From: Prochloron sp. SulCav_FS08_3_32_3330
Lineage (GTDB): Bacteria > Cyanobacteriota > Cyanobacteriia > Cyanobacteriales > DYNF01
Length of the DNA: 53,680 nucleotides
Assembly: GCA_020721205.1 (NCBI GenBank)
Contig: DYNF01000021.1
Span: 1 to 53,680, forward strand
Direction of reading: 5' to 3'
Shown: piece by piece, positions 1 to 9,271 of the stretch
Numbering within the stretch: position 1 is the first letter of the stretch
Layout of the letters: each line of letters opens with the position of its first letter
Position numbers and translations under genes: made by a program
The notes under the pieces: model-generated
The model's database searches: none
What the model was told of the DNA's origin: nothing
What the model saw: the letters and a program-made list of their open reading frames with translations, nothing else

Positions 1-57
1 ATCCCTAGAAAGCCGTCCTAGAAGGACGGGGTTTTAAACCCATAATTTCTGATAAAA
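1..57 (-). mobile_element. IS200/IS605-like left-end fragment
   Basis: Read on the minus strand, positions 57-9 match positions 18569-18617 almost base for base. The shared part includes a 7-bp hairpin with a 3-nt loop (13-29, stem CCGTCCT). The same hairpin starts the IS200/IS605-derived remnant at 18.6 kb, so this looks like the left end of a related element whose body lies off the left edge of the window. Short subterminal hairpins are the normal recognition structures of TnpA_REP/IS200 transposases. Only one end is visible, so an isolated relic is equally possible. Confidence 0.5.
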
Positions 58-66
58 AATTCATGA

Positions 67-864
67 TTACCTAGTTAAATTTTCTAATTGACTGATTAAT
101 TCTACCGTAATTTGATATTGATTTTGATCTCCTTGTAGGGAAAAAATTTGAGCAGAATGTCTTAAATCATTTAATGCCAACTCAATATTATTTAATTTAT
201 AATAAGTCAAACCACGATTATAATAAGCTTCGACAAATTGTCCATTTAAAAGTATACTTTGATCATAATCTAAAATTGCTTTTTCGTGAAATTCTAAACG
301 GTTATAACCTAAAGCTCGATTGTAATATGCCTGTGCATTATTCGGATTAAGTTGAATTGCTTGATCATAATTAACGATCGCCCCTTGAGTATCTCCTGAG
401 TCATCTCTGGCGTTACCTAGTTGAATATAAAAATTACTATTATTAGGTTGTAAATTAACTGCTTTTTCACAATCAGCGATCGCTTGGGTATAATTTTTAG
501 ATAAATAATAAGCATAACAGCGATTACCGTAAGCAAAAGCAAAATTTTGATTAAGATTTAAAGCCAAAGTATAATCATTAATAGCGCTTTGATAATCCCC
601 TAAAACATGATAAACATAACCTCGATTATAATAAGCATCGGCATCGGGGGTGATTTCAAGAGAAGCAGAAAAAGAAGCGATCGCCCCTTGATAATTTCCC
701 GTTTCCAGTTGATCTACCCCTTGATTGTATAAAGAAACGGCTGTAGGAGTAGTATTTTCCGTTTCTTGTGCCTTTAGGGATTGAGGCAATAAAATCAGAT
801 AATTTGTGATGATACTGGTTAAGAATAGAGTCTTAATCAGAATTTTACCAAGAGATTTAAACAC
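67..864 (-). CDS. Secreted tetratricopeptide-repeat protein
   Basis: 265 residues. A basic N-terminus and a hydrophobic stretch (about residues 8-30, ending near LKAQ) look like a cleavable signal peptide, so the mature protein is probably periplasmic or lumenal. From about residue 42 to 245 there are roughly six TPR units with the usual spacing (AIASFSASLEITPDADAYYN, AINDYTLALNLNQ, AIADCEKAVNLQPNN, AIVNYDQAIQLNPNN, AILDYDQSILLNG). TPR arrays bind other proteins; no partner can be read from the neighbours. It is monocistronic, with a repeat-rich upstream region and an element end just downstream. The TPR call is firm; the role is unknown. Confidence 0.88.
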   Translation of the reverse strand: MFKSLGKILIKTLFLTSIITNYLILLPQSLKAQETENTTPTAVSLYNQGVDQLETGNYQGAIASFSASLEITPDADAYYNRGYVYHVLGDYQSAINDYTLALNLNQNFAFAYGNRCYAYYLSKNYTQAIADCEKAVNLQPNNSNFYIQLGNARDDSGDTQGAIVNYDQAIQLNPNNAQAYYNRALGYNRLEFHEKAILDYDQSILLNGQFVEAYYNRGLTYYKLNNIELALNDLRHSAQIFSLQGDQNQYQITVELISQLENLTR

Positions 865-867
865 AAT

Positions 868-927
868 GTTAAAAGTTAAAAGTTAAAAATTCAAAATTCA
901 AAATTCAAAATTCAAAATAATAATCAA
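868..927. repeat. Short low-complexity tandem repeat
   Basis: Tandem 10-mers of the types AAAGTTAAAAG and AATTCAAAATTC lie immediately upstream of the TPR gene. Such simple arrays recur in this window (see 16905-16940 and 45421-45738). Confidence 0.75.
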
Positions 928-961
928 TCTTAGGTTAATTTTATCAGAAAAAAATCAAATT

Positions 962-994
962 AGAAACCAGATTTCTTCAAGAAATCTGGTTTCT
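962..994. repeat. Perfect 16-bp-arm palindrome
   Basis: AGAAACCAGATTTCTT, one base, then its exact reverse complement. There is no T-run on either side, so it is weak as an intrinsic terminator. It resembles the dispersed GAAACC...GGTTTC palindromes common in cyanobacterial genomes. It sits between two minus-strand genes. Confidence 0.7.
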
Positions 995-1022
995 AAGATT
1001 ATATAACGATATTATCGAAATA

Positions 1023-1505
1023 TTATCGAATAGTTTTACGAGCCATTTTACGGAATTTATCTAAATTATCATCATTGCGTTGACGCTCAGAAGATTGTTT
1101 AACGGTATCACATAAATTCATTTTGCGAAACTGACTCAGATTACTGTCATTTTTTTGACGATCTGTTTTTGAAGTAAACTGCATTTTAGGAAATGCGGGG
1201 GAGAAGCCTGTAGGAGAAAAGCTTTTTGCCTGATCTAAATCACCCGATGGAGAAACTTCTGTGGAAGTAGTGATTTCACGGGCTTTAGGAATACTGCTTA
1301 CAGGAGTGGAAGAAGTCTCTTTTTTAGGTTGTGCTTCAACTTCGGTTACATTAGTAGCTGAAACCTCTTGTATTAACTCTCCGCCACCTTTCGCTTTAGG
1401 AAAAGTCCGTTTAGTTTTGACAGCTTTGCGCATATATTCCACATCACCCAAACTGATTGCTTCATCGGGATCTAGGAAAAAAGCGTCTTTACGTTCTTCT
1501 GCCAT
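1023..1505 (-). CDS. Conserved cyanobacterial protein of unknown function
   Basis: 160 residues, not recognised as a named family. The N-terminus (residues 1-40: DAFFLDPDEAISLGDVEYMR, then RTFPKAKGG) looks conserved and ordered. The middle (about 45-105) is a Ser/Thr/Pro-rich linker. The C-terminus carries two near-identical motifs, RQKNDSNLSQFRKM (about 116-129) and RQRNDDNLDKFRKM (about 141-154). No signal peptide or membrane segment is visible. The duplicated basic QFRKM motif suggests a binding element used twice. Function unknown. Confidence 0.75.
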   Translation of the reverse strand: MAEERKDAFFLDPDEAISLGDVEYMRKAVKTKRTFPKAKGGGELIQEVSATNVTEVEAQPKKETSSTPVSSIPKAREITTSTEVSPSGDLDQAKSFSPTGFSPAFPKMQFTSKTDRQKNDSNLSQFRKMNLCDTVKQSSERQRNDDNLDKFRKMARKTIR

Positions 1506-1583
1506 TGATGTTAATCCTCTATTGTTATATTGAGTTGCTTAAAAAAATATTATTGGTGATTATATCATTGAATGTGGCGCTAA

Positions 1584-1790
1584 AGGTTCGTTGTTGCACT
1601 TTAGTGCTAAATTTTGTTTAAAGGTTCGTTGTTGCGCTTTAGCGCTAAAGATTCGTTGTTGCACTTTAGTGCTAAATTTTGTTTAAAGGTTCGTTGTTGC
1701 GCTTTAGCACTAAAGGTTCGTTGTTGCGCTTTAGCGCTAAATTTTATTGCTAAAGTGCAATAAATTTTGTGGTGCTGAAAGCACCACAAC
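1584..1790. repeat. Palindromic repeat array (GTTCGTTGTTGCGCTTTAGCGC family)
   Basis: Five copies of a 27-nt unit of the form GGTTCGTTGTTG + CRCTTTAGYRCTAAA start at about 1585, 1623, 1650, 1687 and 1714. They are followed by a hairpin of GTGGTGCT/AGCACCAC (about 1769-1788). The core GCGCTTTAGCGCTAAAGC is self-complementary. Single or paired copies occur in at least eight other intergenic spaces here. The array abuts and partly encodes the C-terminus of sfsA. Confidence 0.85.
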
Positions 1791-2481
1791 AAACACCTAA
1801 ATAATTAATTCCTTCGGGAGTAATTTTAAAACGATAGGGTAATATTTCCACTCCTTTTTTAACGGCTTCCCTAAATAATTTTCCATATTCGGGATCCATG
1901 CGATCGCCCGGGGCAAAAAGATCACAATCAGAACGATTAATAAAATATAACATTACACAACGATTATCAGGAACTAAATTCATTAATTCCTTTAAATGTT
2001 TTTGTCCTCGAGTAGTAACAGTATCAGGAAAAAGAGCAAGATTAGCCTCCGCAAAAGTGGTACTTTTTACCTCAAGATAAATCGGTTTTTTATTTTCCCC
2101 CGTTAATAAAAAATCAATCCGACTGTTTTTATTTTCACCGTAAGGAACTTCAGGTTTAATTGTGGTATAATCGTTTGCTAATTCGGGTAAAATTTTCTTT
2201 TCTAATGCTAATTTGATCACTTTATTCGGAATATTTGTATTAATTCCGACCCAAGTTTGATTAATCTTAATCATTTCCCAAGTATAAGCTAATTTGCGCT
2301 TAGGATTATCACTGTGAGAAACTTGTACTGGACTACCTATTTCACATACGCCTGTCATGGGACCAGTATTTGGACAATGAGCGGTAATTATTTCTCCTGA
2401 ATCTAACTGAATATCGGCTAAAAATCGTTTATATCTTTTTAATAAAATACCAGAGGAAAGAGTCGGATATTGATAAATCAT
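1750..2481 (-). CDS. sfsA: SfsA family protein (DNA/RNA nuclease SfsA)
   Basis: 243 residues, the usual SfsA length. Family signatures are present: LLKRYKRFLADI near residues 13-24, then the TAHCPNTGPMTG segment, NTNIPNKVI, SRIDFLL and YLEVKSTT (the D...ExK-type nuclease core), and FPDTVTTRGQKHLKEL. SfsA was first described as a sugar fermentation stimulation protein in E. coli and is now annotated as a nuclease. The last dozen codons (CGAFSTTKFIAL) run into the palindromic repeat array, so the natural C-terminus has probably been replaced or extended by repeat sequence. It is transcribed divergently from the hybrid kinase gene. Confidence 0.92.
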   Translation of the reverse strand: MIYQYPTLSSGILLKRYKRFLADIQLDSGEIITAHCPNTGPMTGVCEIGSPVQVSHSDNPKRKLAYTWEMIKINQTWVGINTNIPNKVIKLALEKKILPELANDYTTIKPEVPYGENKNSRIDFLLTGENKKPIYLEVKSTTFAEANLALFPDTVTTRGQKHLKELMNLVPDNRCVMLYFINRSDCDLFAPGDRMDPEYGKLFREAVKKGVEILPYRFKITPEGINYLGVCCGAFSTTKFIAL

Positions 2482-2674
2482 GTTATTTGTTAATCGTTAT
2501 TGGTTATTTGTTATTAGAAAAACAATCGGTTTAGACTAAATAAATAATATAGTAGTCCTAAATCAATTATAATAAGTTATTTCATTTCTCAGTTACCGTT
2601 ACAACTTAACAGTTAACAAGTTAGACTACTATTACAAAAGAATGAATAACGAATAGCGAATCACAAAAAATAAA
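2482..2674. promoter_or_regulatory. Divergent intergenic region with inverted repeat
   Basis: 193-bp spacer between divergent sfsA and the hybrid kinase gene. It holds an interrupted inverted repeat: ATAGTAGTC-C-TAA near 2550-2562 and TTAGACTACTAT near 2621-2632. Promoters for both genes should lie here, but no single -35/-10 pair is convincing. The arms could be an operator or a small MITE-like element. Confidence 0.4.
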
Positions 2675-5600
2675 ATGTATAGCGAACATCAGATCACCCA
2701 AACTTTAACTTATCCTAAGATTTTCAACGCTCTTGATCAATCTCCTTTGATTGTAACACCCGATCGCCCGTTAAATGAGGTAATCTCATTGATGAGGGAA
2801 GAAGACTCCAAAAGTTATGTTCTTGTGTGTGACGAAGGAAGTTCACTTATACGAGGAATTTTTACAGAAAGAGATGGAGTAAAATTAGCGATCAAAAGGG
2901 ATAAAATCCAAGGAATGACGGTGAAAGAGGCAATGACTACTGCGATTATTACCTTAACGATTACAGAAAATACAGGGCTATTAACGGCTTTAAAAATATT
3001 AGAAAAACACTCGATCCGCCATCTTCCCGCCGTAGATCTACTGGGAAATTTATTGGGAGTATTAACCGGAGAAAGTATACGCCTTTGTTTACAACCTGTC
3101 AACCTGCTCAAACTAAGACTGGTAAGGGAAGTAATGACGATCAATGTGTTAACAGCACTGCCGAGCGAATCAATTTTAAAAATTGCCCATCAAATCCTTG
3201 ACAATCAAGTTAGTTGTATCGTTATTTGTGAAGAACCTTCCACTTTAAAACCTTTTAAACAACCCCTCGGTATTGTAACAGAAAAAGATATTGTTCAACT
3301 CCATAATTTAGAATTAGAATTAGATCAAGTTCAAGCTCAATCAGTGATGAATATTCCCCTCCAAATGTTAACACCGGAGGAATCTTTATGGAATGCTCAA
3401 AATAAAATGCAAAAGTTAAAAATCCGCAGATTTGTGATTGTAAATGAAGATCAAAGTTTAGCAGGAATTTTAACCCAAAGTAATCTTTTAAAAATTTTTA
3501 ATCCGGTAGAAATTACGGGAGTTATTAATACATTAAAAGAATCTATTGCTCAGAAGAAACAAGCATTAGAAAGTATTAATCAACAATTATACAATAGAGA
3601 GCAACTTTATCAAGGTTTAATTCAAAATTTTCCGAATGGGGCAATTTTAGTTTTTGATGAAGAACTAACTTTAATGTTAGCAGATGGCACAGCTTTAGAA
3701 ACCGTTGGTTTATTAAAAAAAGAAATAGAAGGTAAAAGAATTTGGCAAGTATTTCCGCCGGAAGTATCCGCTCAAATTGAACCTTTATATCGGCACACTT
3801 TACAAGGAGAAAATACTGTGGGAGAATTGGTCTATAAATCTCATATTTATTTAAGTCATACTCAGCCCCTCAAAACGGATCAAGGTCATATTATTGGTGG
3901 TATAATGGTGGTGCAAGATATCGGTCAACAAAAGAAATCTGAACTGGATATTTTGGAAAGAGAAAGGGTGTTACGTCAAGTGATTGATTTAGTTCCTCAT
4001 TTAATTTTTGCGAAGGATAAACAGGATAATTTTTTATTAGTTAATCAGGCGGTAGCAGAACTTTATGGTACAACAGTAGAAAAACTTTTAGAAAAAAAAG
4101 AGTCAAAAATTGTGGTTTCTCTAAAAGATGAACATAAATTTCATCAAGTTGATTTAGAAGTGATTGAACAGGGGAAAATTAAGAAAATTGAACGGGAAAC
4201 ATTGACAGATATTAAGGGAAATATTCGCATTTTACAAACTACAAAAATTCCTTTTAAATCTCCTAATTCTGAAGAAACTGCTTTATTAGGGGTGGCTATT
4301 GATATTACCGATCGCAACAAATTTGAACAGGAATTGAGAAATAATGAAGCGGCAATAAGAGCATTATATAAAGTCACTACATCTTCTGATTTAAGTTTTG
4401 AGGAGCGGGTACTTCAAATGTTAAGAATGGGCTGTAAAAGATTTCAATTAGAAATAGGTATTCTCAGTAAAATTAAGGAAAGTTTATATAAGATTCAAAA
4501 CTGTTATTTAACCACTAATATTGACATTAAACAAGGGGATTGTTTTAATCTTAGAGATACCTATTGTCAAGAAACTATTTATGCTTTAGATGTGATTTAT
4601 TTTGAAAATGCTAGTCAGAGTGAATGGCAAAAACATCCAGCTTATCAAAAGTTTAAAATAGAGGCTTATCTCGGGACAAAAATTATGGTGAATGGGGAAG
4701 TTTATGGCACTCTTAATTTTTCTAGTTTTGAGCCTCGACAACGAAAATTTAAAGCCGTTGATAAAGAACTTTTAAAATTAATGGCACAATGGATCGGCTC
4801 AGAAATTGAACGTCAAGAAACTCAAAAAGCTTTAGAAAAACAACTTAGACGAGCTAAATTATTAAAAAAAATTACTCAAGAAATTCGCTCAACTTTAGTA
4901 CCTGAAGAAATATTTAAAACTACTACTCGTCAAATAGGAAAAGCTTTTAATGTTAGTCGTTGTTTAATTTATCGTTATAAAACTGATAAGGAAAAGTTAG
5001 AAATTCCTCGGGTAGCTGAATATTTAAGTCAAGGGATTACTTCCCTAGAAGATTTTAAAATTAACGTGGAAGATTATGCTTATATTCAACATATTTTAAA
5101 TCAGGATCAGGCAATTTTTACTAATAATATTAATGAGACTTCTTTATTAGGAAATTTAAAACCTATTTGCGAAAATTTTGAAGTTAAAGCGATTATGTCA
5201 ATCCGCACTTCTTCTCAAGGAAAAGTTAATGGTTTTATCTGTCTTCATCATTGTCAAAATGTTCATTATTGGAGTGAAGATGAAATTAGTTTATTAGAAG
5301 ATATCGCTGATCAAGTTGGTATTGCGATCGAACAGGCGGATCTCCTTGAAAAACAAACCAAATATGCACAAACTTTAAGTCAAAAAAATCTCGAATTAAA
5401 TCAAGCCCGTCAAATAGCTGATACGGCAAGTCAAGCGAAAAGCGATTTTTTGGCTACGATGAGTCACGAAATACGCACTCCGATGAATGCGATTATTGGG
5501 ATGACGGGCTTACTTCAAGATACGATTTTATCCCCAGAACAGAAGTCTTTAGCTAATACGATTCGAGATAGTGGTGATACCTTACTCAATATCATTAATG

Positions 5601-7501
5601 ATATTTTGGATTTTTCTAAAATTGAATCGGGTAAACTGGAAATCGAAAAACATCCCCTCGACTTAAATCAAGTGATAGAAAGTGTTTTAGACTTGATCTC
5701 CCTTTCGGCAACGGATAAAGGTTTAGAATTGAATTATTATATTACCTCTGATACTCCTGATATTTTATTGAGTGATGAGACGAGATTAAGGCAAATATTA
5801 CTAAATTTACTGAGCAATGCGGTTAAATTTACCGTTAATGGAAGGATAATAATTGGAGTTGCTCAGAGAATAATCGAGGGAAATACCTCAGAAATCTTGT
5901 TTTCTGTAAGTGATACGGGGATAGGGATTCCCCCTGAAAGGATGAATCGCTTATTTAAGGCTTTTTCTCAGGTGGATTCTTCTACGACTAGACATTATGG
6001 GGGAACGGGGCTAGGTTTGGCAATTTCTCAAAGTTTAAGTCAGATGATGGGAGGAAAAATGTGGGTGGAAAGTAATAGTTCTATAGTGGGAGAATACTCT
6101 GAAGATTGGCAGAAACAGAAGGAAAAATTACCCTCTATTTGTACTCATAATATTGCTACAACTTTTTATTTTACGATTACTTGTGATATTTTACCGGAAA
6201 AATCTCCGGTAGAAAATATTAATTCAAACTTAATCAATAAAGAAATTTTAGTTTTAATTAATCAGCCGATTGATCGGGAAATTTTAACTCAAAATCTTCA
6301 AGCTTGGGGTATTAAAATTTATGCTTTTGCTGAAGCTAGTCAAATAATTAATCAATTACAAAATCATTCTAAGTTAAGATTAGATGCTGTTATAATTGAT
6401 CTATCTAAATTAGATCAAGATTTGCTTTCTTTTATCAAAATTTTAAATCAATTACTTGAAGTTGAGTCAATTCCTCTAATTTTGATTTTACCTAGAGGTC
6501 AAAAATCAAGGGAAATGGAAGCTTATTTTACCCAAATATGTGATGAAGAAAAATGTTTATTAATCTCAGGTTTTTTACAAAAACCTTTGAAAAAAACCTC
6601 CCTTCTTCTCCTTTTAAATCGTTTATTTTCTCAAGAAATTAATCGAGAAAATTCTTCTAGTTTAGCCCCATTATCTTTATTAAATCCCCTTCCTAAATTT
6701 GAAAATTTAAGTAAGGATTATCCTTTAAAAATTTTAGTGGTGGAAGATAATCTGACTAATCAAAAAGTAGCTCTTTTAATGTTACAAAAATTAGGTTATA
6801 AAGCAGATGTGGCAAATAATGGACTAGAAGCAATTTCTGCTTTACACCGTCAATATTATGATTTATTATTTATGGATATTTCGATGCCGGAAATGGATGG
6901 TATTACTGCAACTTTAGAGATAAGAAAGGAAGGACAAAATCCTTCTAAACCTTGGATTGTGGCTATGACAGCTAATGCTACTAGCAGCGATCGCCAAAAA
7001 TGTTTAGACTCAGGAATGAATGATTATATTAGTAAACCTGTGCGAGAATCTCAATTAATCCAAGCGTTAAAAAATTGTCCTTTGGGAGAAAAAATCACCC
7101 CGATTTTACCCGAAAATCCTAGCATTTCTTCTGAGATTAAATTAGAAACAATTGATGAAAATGCCTTTTTAAAATTATTAGAAATGATTGGTGAAGATTC
7201 TTTTGAGTTATTAATAGATATAATTAATAGTTATTTAGAAGATGGAGAAACTTTGATCTACGAGCTTGAAGAAGGGATCAAAAATCGAGATCCACAACAA
7301 ATTTATCATAGTGCGCACACTTTAAAATCTAGCAGTGCTACTCTTGGTGCGTTAACATTATCTAAATTATGTGCAGATCTTGAAACCAAAGGAAGAAACG
7401 GTAATATAGAGGGTATAACTGAGTTATTATCTCAGTTACAATCTGAATATAAAAGAGTGGATCAAATGCTCCGACAAAAACAACAACAGTATTTGCAATG
7501 A
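2675..7501 (+). CDS. Hybrid sensor histidine kinase (CBS-PAS-GAF-HK-REC-REC-Hpt)
   Basis: 1608 residues. Order seen: four CBS motifs as two pairs (about 15-280), a coiled-coil linker, PAS (about 305-420), PAS (about 430-550), GAF (about 575-710), GAF (about 725-905), HisKA with [14 protein letters not shown] (phospho-His 931), HATPase with N box, DTGIGIP and [10 protein letters not shown], a degenerate receiver (about 1190-1320, IIDLSK around D1242 but no acidic pair), a canonical receiver ([17 protein letters not shown], phospho-Asp 1401), and Hpt (AHTLKSSS, His 1548). There are no membrane segments, so it is cytosolic. CBS pairs usually bind adenine nucleotides, which suggests energy-status sensing (inference). 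The Hpt can pass phosphate to the downstream REC-GGDEF protein, whose start overlaps this stop by 4 nt (ATGA). Confidence 0.93.
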   Translation: MYSEHQITQTLTYPKIFNALDQSPLIVTPDRPLNEVISLMREEDSKSYVLVCDEGSSLIRGIFTERDGVKLAIKRDKIQGMTVKEAMTTAIITLTITENTGLLTALKILEKHSIRHLPAVDLLGNLLGVLTGESIRLCLQPVNLLKLRLVREVMTINVLTALPSESILKIAHQILDNQVSCIVICEEPSTLKPFKQPLGIVTEKDIVQLHNLELELDQVQAQSVMNIPLQMLTPEESLWNAQNKMQKLKIRRFVIVNEDQSLAGILTQSNLLKIFNPVEITGVINTLKESIAQKKQALESINQQLYNREQLYQGLIQNFPNGAILVFDEELTLMLADGTALETVGLLKKEIEGKRIWQVFPPEVSAQIEPLYRHTLQGENTVGELVYKSHIYLSHTQPLKTDQGHIIGGIMVVQDIGQQKKSELDILERERVLRQVIDLVPHLIFAKDKQDNFLLVNQAVAELYGTTVEKLLEKKESKIVVSLKDEHKFHQVDLEVIEQGKIKKIERETLTDIKGNIRILQTTKIPFKSPNSEETALLGVAIDITDRNKFEQELRNNEAAIRALYKVTTSSDLSFEERVLQMLRMGCKRFQLEIGILSKIKESLYKIQNCYLTTNIDIKQGDCFNLRDTYCQETIYALDVIYFENASQSEWQKHPAYQKFKIEAYLGTKIMVNGEVYGTLNFSSFEPRQRKFKAVDKELLKLMAQWIGSEIERQETQKALEKQLRRAKLLKKITQEIRSTLVPEEIFKTTTRQIGKAFNVSRCLIYRYKTDKEKLEIPRVAEYLSQGITSLEDFKINVEDYAYIQHILNQDQAIFTNNINETSLLGNLKPICENFEVKAIMSIRTSSQGKVNGFICLHHCQNVHYWSEDEISLLEDIADQVGIAIEQADLLEKQTKYAQTLSQKNLELNQARQIADTASQAKSDFLATMSHEIRTPMNAIIGMTGLLQDTILSPEQKSLANTIRDSGDTLLNIINDILDFSKIESGKLEIEKHPLDLNQVIESVLDLISLSATDKGLELNYYITSDTPDILLSDETRLRQILLNLLSNAVKFTVNGRIIIGVAQRIIEGNTSEILFSVSDTGIGIPPERMNRLFKAFSQVDSSTTRHYGGTGLGLAISQSLSQMMGGKMWVESNSSIVGEYSEDWQKQKEKLPSICTHNIATTFYFTITCDILPEKSPVENINSNLINKEILVLINQPIDREILTQNLQAWGIKIYAFAEASQIINQLQNHSKLRLDAVIIDLSKLDQDLLSFIKILNQLLEVESIPLILILPRGQKSREMEAYFTQICDEEKCLLISGFLQKPLKKTSLLLLLNRLFSQEINRENSSSLAPLSLLNPLPKFENLSKDYPLKILVVEDNLTNQKVALLMLQKLGYKADVANNGLEAISALHRQYYDLLFMDISMPEMDGITATLEIRKEGQNPSKPWIVAMTANATSSDRQKCLDSGMNDYISKPVRESQLIQALKNCPLGEKITPILPENPSISSEIKLETIDENAFLKLLEMIGEDSFELLIDIINSYLEDGETLIYELEEGIKNRDPQQIYHSAHTLKSSSATLGALTLSKLCADLETKGRNGNIEGITELLSQLQSEYKRVDQMLRQKQQQYLQ

Positions 7502-8526
7502 AGTCAAATTTTCCCGAAAAAAAGCGCCCTTTAATCCTTGTGACTGACGATGATCCAGTGATGAGGAAAATGATTTGTCATCGGATGAAACAAGACGGTT
7601 ATCGGATAATCGAAGCGAGTAATGGTCAAGAATGTTTAGACGCTTATCAACTCGAATCCCCTGATATGATTTTGCTTGATGCGATGATGCCTGTGATGGA
7701 TGGTTTTACTTGTTGCCAACTTCTAAGTAAAATGATTCGTAGTGAGCATAGTCGTCGTAAATCTGATTCCCTTCATGATGATAGCCCTTTGAGTCAAACG
7801 GATCAAATTCTTGCTTCGATTGAGCGCACTCCCATCCTGATGGTGACAGGTTTAGATGATACGGAGTCGGTAGATTATGCTTTTGAAATGGGGGCAACGG
7901 ATTTTATTCGTAAACCGATTCATTGGGCAGTTTTACGTCAACGAGTGCGTCGTCTGATCCAACAATCTAATCTTTATCAACAACTAGAAATCGCAAATGC
8001 TGAATTAAAAAGAATGGCTATTTTAGATGGTTTAACTCAATTAGCAAATCGTCGTTATTTTGACGAATATCTTGATCAGCAATGGAAAATTATGGAGGAA
8101 AAACAGTTACCTTTGGCTTTAATCCTTTGTGATATAGACTTTTTTAAATTTTATAATGATACTTATGGTCATCAGGATGGGGATAGTTGTTTAATCCAAG
8201 TGGCTAAGGCTCTCACAGACGAAGTTAAACGGCTAGGGGATTTGGTTGCCCGTTATGGCGGGGAAGAAATGGCGATTATTTTACCTGATACTAATGGCGA
8301 AGGGGCTTTTTTCCTCGCTCAAAAAATTCGAGAGCGGATTAACAGTTTACAAGTTGAGCATTCTGCTTCCCCGATTAATCAATATCTTACTCTTAGTTTG
8401 GGGGTAGCTTCGGTGATTCCTTCTCCGGTTGATTCTCCTCAAAATTTAATTAAATTTGCGGATAGTGCGCTTTATTTGGCTAAACAAAATGGTCGCAATC
8501 GCTCTATTTTATATACTGTAGATTGA
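7498..8526 (+). CDS. Response regulator with diguanylate cyclase domain (REC-GGDEF)
   Basis: 342 residues. The N-terminal receiver has TDDD acidic residues and phospho-Asp D61 in [11 protein letters not shown]; a longer than usual loop (about 80-105, charged) precedes the TPILMVTG strand. A short helix links it to the GGDEF domain (about 175-335) with [10 protein letters not shown] and [15 protein letters not shown]. The signature is GGEEM (254-258) rather than GGDEF. An RxxD inhibitory site (R245-D248) sits five residues before it. The domain probably makes cyclic di-GMP from two GTP, with product feedback, though Met at the fifth signature position is less common. The overlap with the kinase gene makes it the likely phosphorelay output. 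Confidence 0.92.
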   Translation: MKSNFPEKKRPLILVTDDDPVMRKMICHRMKQDGYRIIEASNGQECLDAYQLESPDMILLDAMMPVMDGFTCCQLLSKMIRSEHSRRKSDSLHDDSPLSQTDQILASIERTPILMVTGLDDTESVDYAFEMGATDFIRKPIHWAVLRQRVRRLIQQSNLYQQLEIANAELKRMAILDGLTQLANRRYFDEYLDQQWKIMEEKQLPLALILCDIDFFKFYNDTYGHQDGDSCLIQVAKALTDEVKRLGDLVARYGGEEMAIILPDTNGEGAFFLAQKIRERINSLQVEHSASPINQYLTLSLGVASVIPSPVDSPQNLIKFADSALYLAKQNGRNRSILYTVD

Positions 8527-8545
8527 ATCAAGGAGACATGGAAAA

Positions 8546-8944
8546 ATGAATGTTGAACAAATCTCTCAAAGTTGGCAAAAAATCGCACCGTTGTTAATTC
8601 CTATTTCCAGCGAAGAAGATTGTGATCGTAGAGAAGAACAACTTAAAAATTTAATTAACTTAAATCAAAAGAAAAAAGACCCTCAAATTACACATTTAAT
8701 TAGATCTATTGCTGTCACTATTGAAGAATATGAAAAAAAAGAATTTCCTTTAGAGAAAGCTGAAGGAATTGAGGTACTTCAATATTTAATGAGAGAACAT
8801 GGCTTAACAGAATCAGATTTACCAGAAATAGGAGATCAAAATTTAGTATTAGATCTAGTTAATCGAAAAAAAGAATTAAACTTAAAAATGATTAAAGCTT
8901 TAGCCAAACGATTTAATCTTACAGAACAAACTTTTCTCGGATGA
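8546..8944 (+). CDS. HigA-like helix-turn-helix protein
   Basis: 132 residues. The C-terminal half (about 70-132: IEVLQYLMREHGLTESDL ... NRKKELNLKMIKALAKRFNL) matches the XRE-type DNA-binding fold of HigA antitoxins of host-inhibition modules. The N-terminal helical segment is also as in HigA. An AAGGAG Shine-Dalgarno lies about 10 nt before the ATG, and the gap from the diguanylate cyclase gene is 20 nt, so it is probably the third gene of the signalling operon. No HigB-type toxin is adjacent. It may be an orphan antitoxin used as an operon regulator. Confidence 0.8.
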   Translation: MNVEQISQSWQKIAPLLIPISSEEDCDRREEQLKNLINLNQKKKDPQITHLIRSIAVTIEEYEKKEFPLEKAEGIEVLQYLMREHGLTESDLPEIGDQNLVLDLVNRKKELNLKMIKALAKRFNLTEQTFLG

Positions 8945-8980
8945 ACTACCACGCAAAAATGAATTTTACGTCTTATCTTA

Positions 8981-9230
8981 GGTTTGTTGTTGTGCTTTAG
9001 CACCACAATTCTATAGCGTTAAAGCACAATAATTTTATAGCGTTAAAGCACAATAATTATATAGCACTTTAGCACCACAATTATATAGCGCTAAAGTACA
9101 ATAATTTTATAGCGCTAAAGTACAATAATTTTATAGGGCTAAAGTACAATAATTCTATAGGGCTAAAGTACAATAATTCTATAGCGCTAAAGTACAATAA
9201 TTTTATAGCGCTAAAGCGCAACAACGAGCC
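8981..9230. repeat. Nine-unit 24-bp tandem array inside a palindromic repeat
   Basis: From 9011 to 9226 there are exactly nine 24-nt units of consensus TATAGCGCTAAAGTACAATAAT plus two variable bases, with no indel. The array is framed by the left arm of the window-wide palindrome (GGTTTGTTGTTGTGCTTTAG, 8981-9000) and its inverted right arm (CTAAAGCGCAACAACGAGCC, 9211-9230). It therefore looks like one palindromic element whose interior was amplified. It fills the 327-bp gap between the HigA-like gene and the TIGR03032 fusion gene; no promoter was confidently seen. Confidence 0.88.
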
Positions 9231-9271
9231 TTTATAAACTCTACATTTTCTCTTAATTATTTTCAATCAAT

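Noticed and set aside
1584-1790. CRISPR array
   Set aside because: Units are adjoining or separated by repeat-derived sequence, the spacing is irregular, and the same unit occurs singly elsewhere.
1607-1792. 61-residue minus-strand frame
   Set aside because: Made entirely of the palindromic repeat array (FSAKAQQRTF repeated) and overlapping sfsA; no independent evidence of a gene.
2482-2674. Riboswitch upstream of the hybrid kinase
   Set aside because: One inverted repeat but no known aptamer core.
7706-7897. 63-residue minus-strand frame
   Set aside because: Antisense shadow of the receiver domain of the diguanylate cyclase gene.
8546-8944. Complete HigBA toxin-antitoxin module
   Set aside because: Only the HigA-like protein is present; no toxin-sized gene is adjacent.
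8981-9230. CRISPR array
   Set aside because: The 24-nt units are contiguous without spacers, and no cas genes are nearby.
9081-9266. 61-residue minus-strand frame of FSAIKLLY octapeptides
   Set aside because: A product of the 24-bp tandem array; 24 is divisible by three, so open frames arise by chance.
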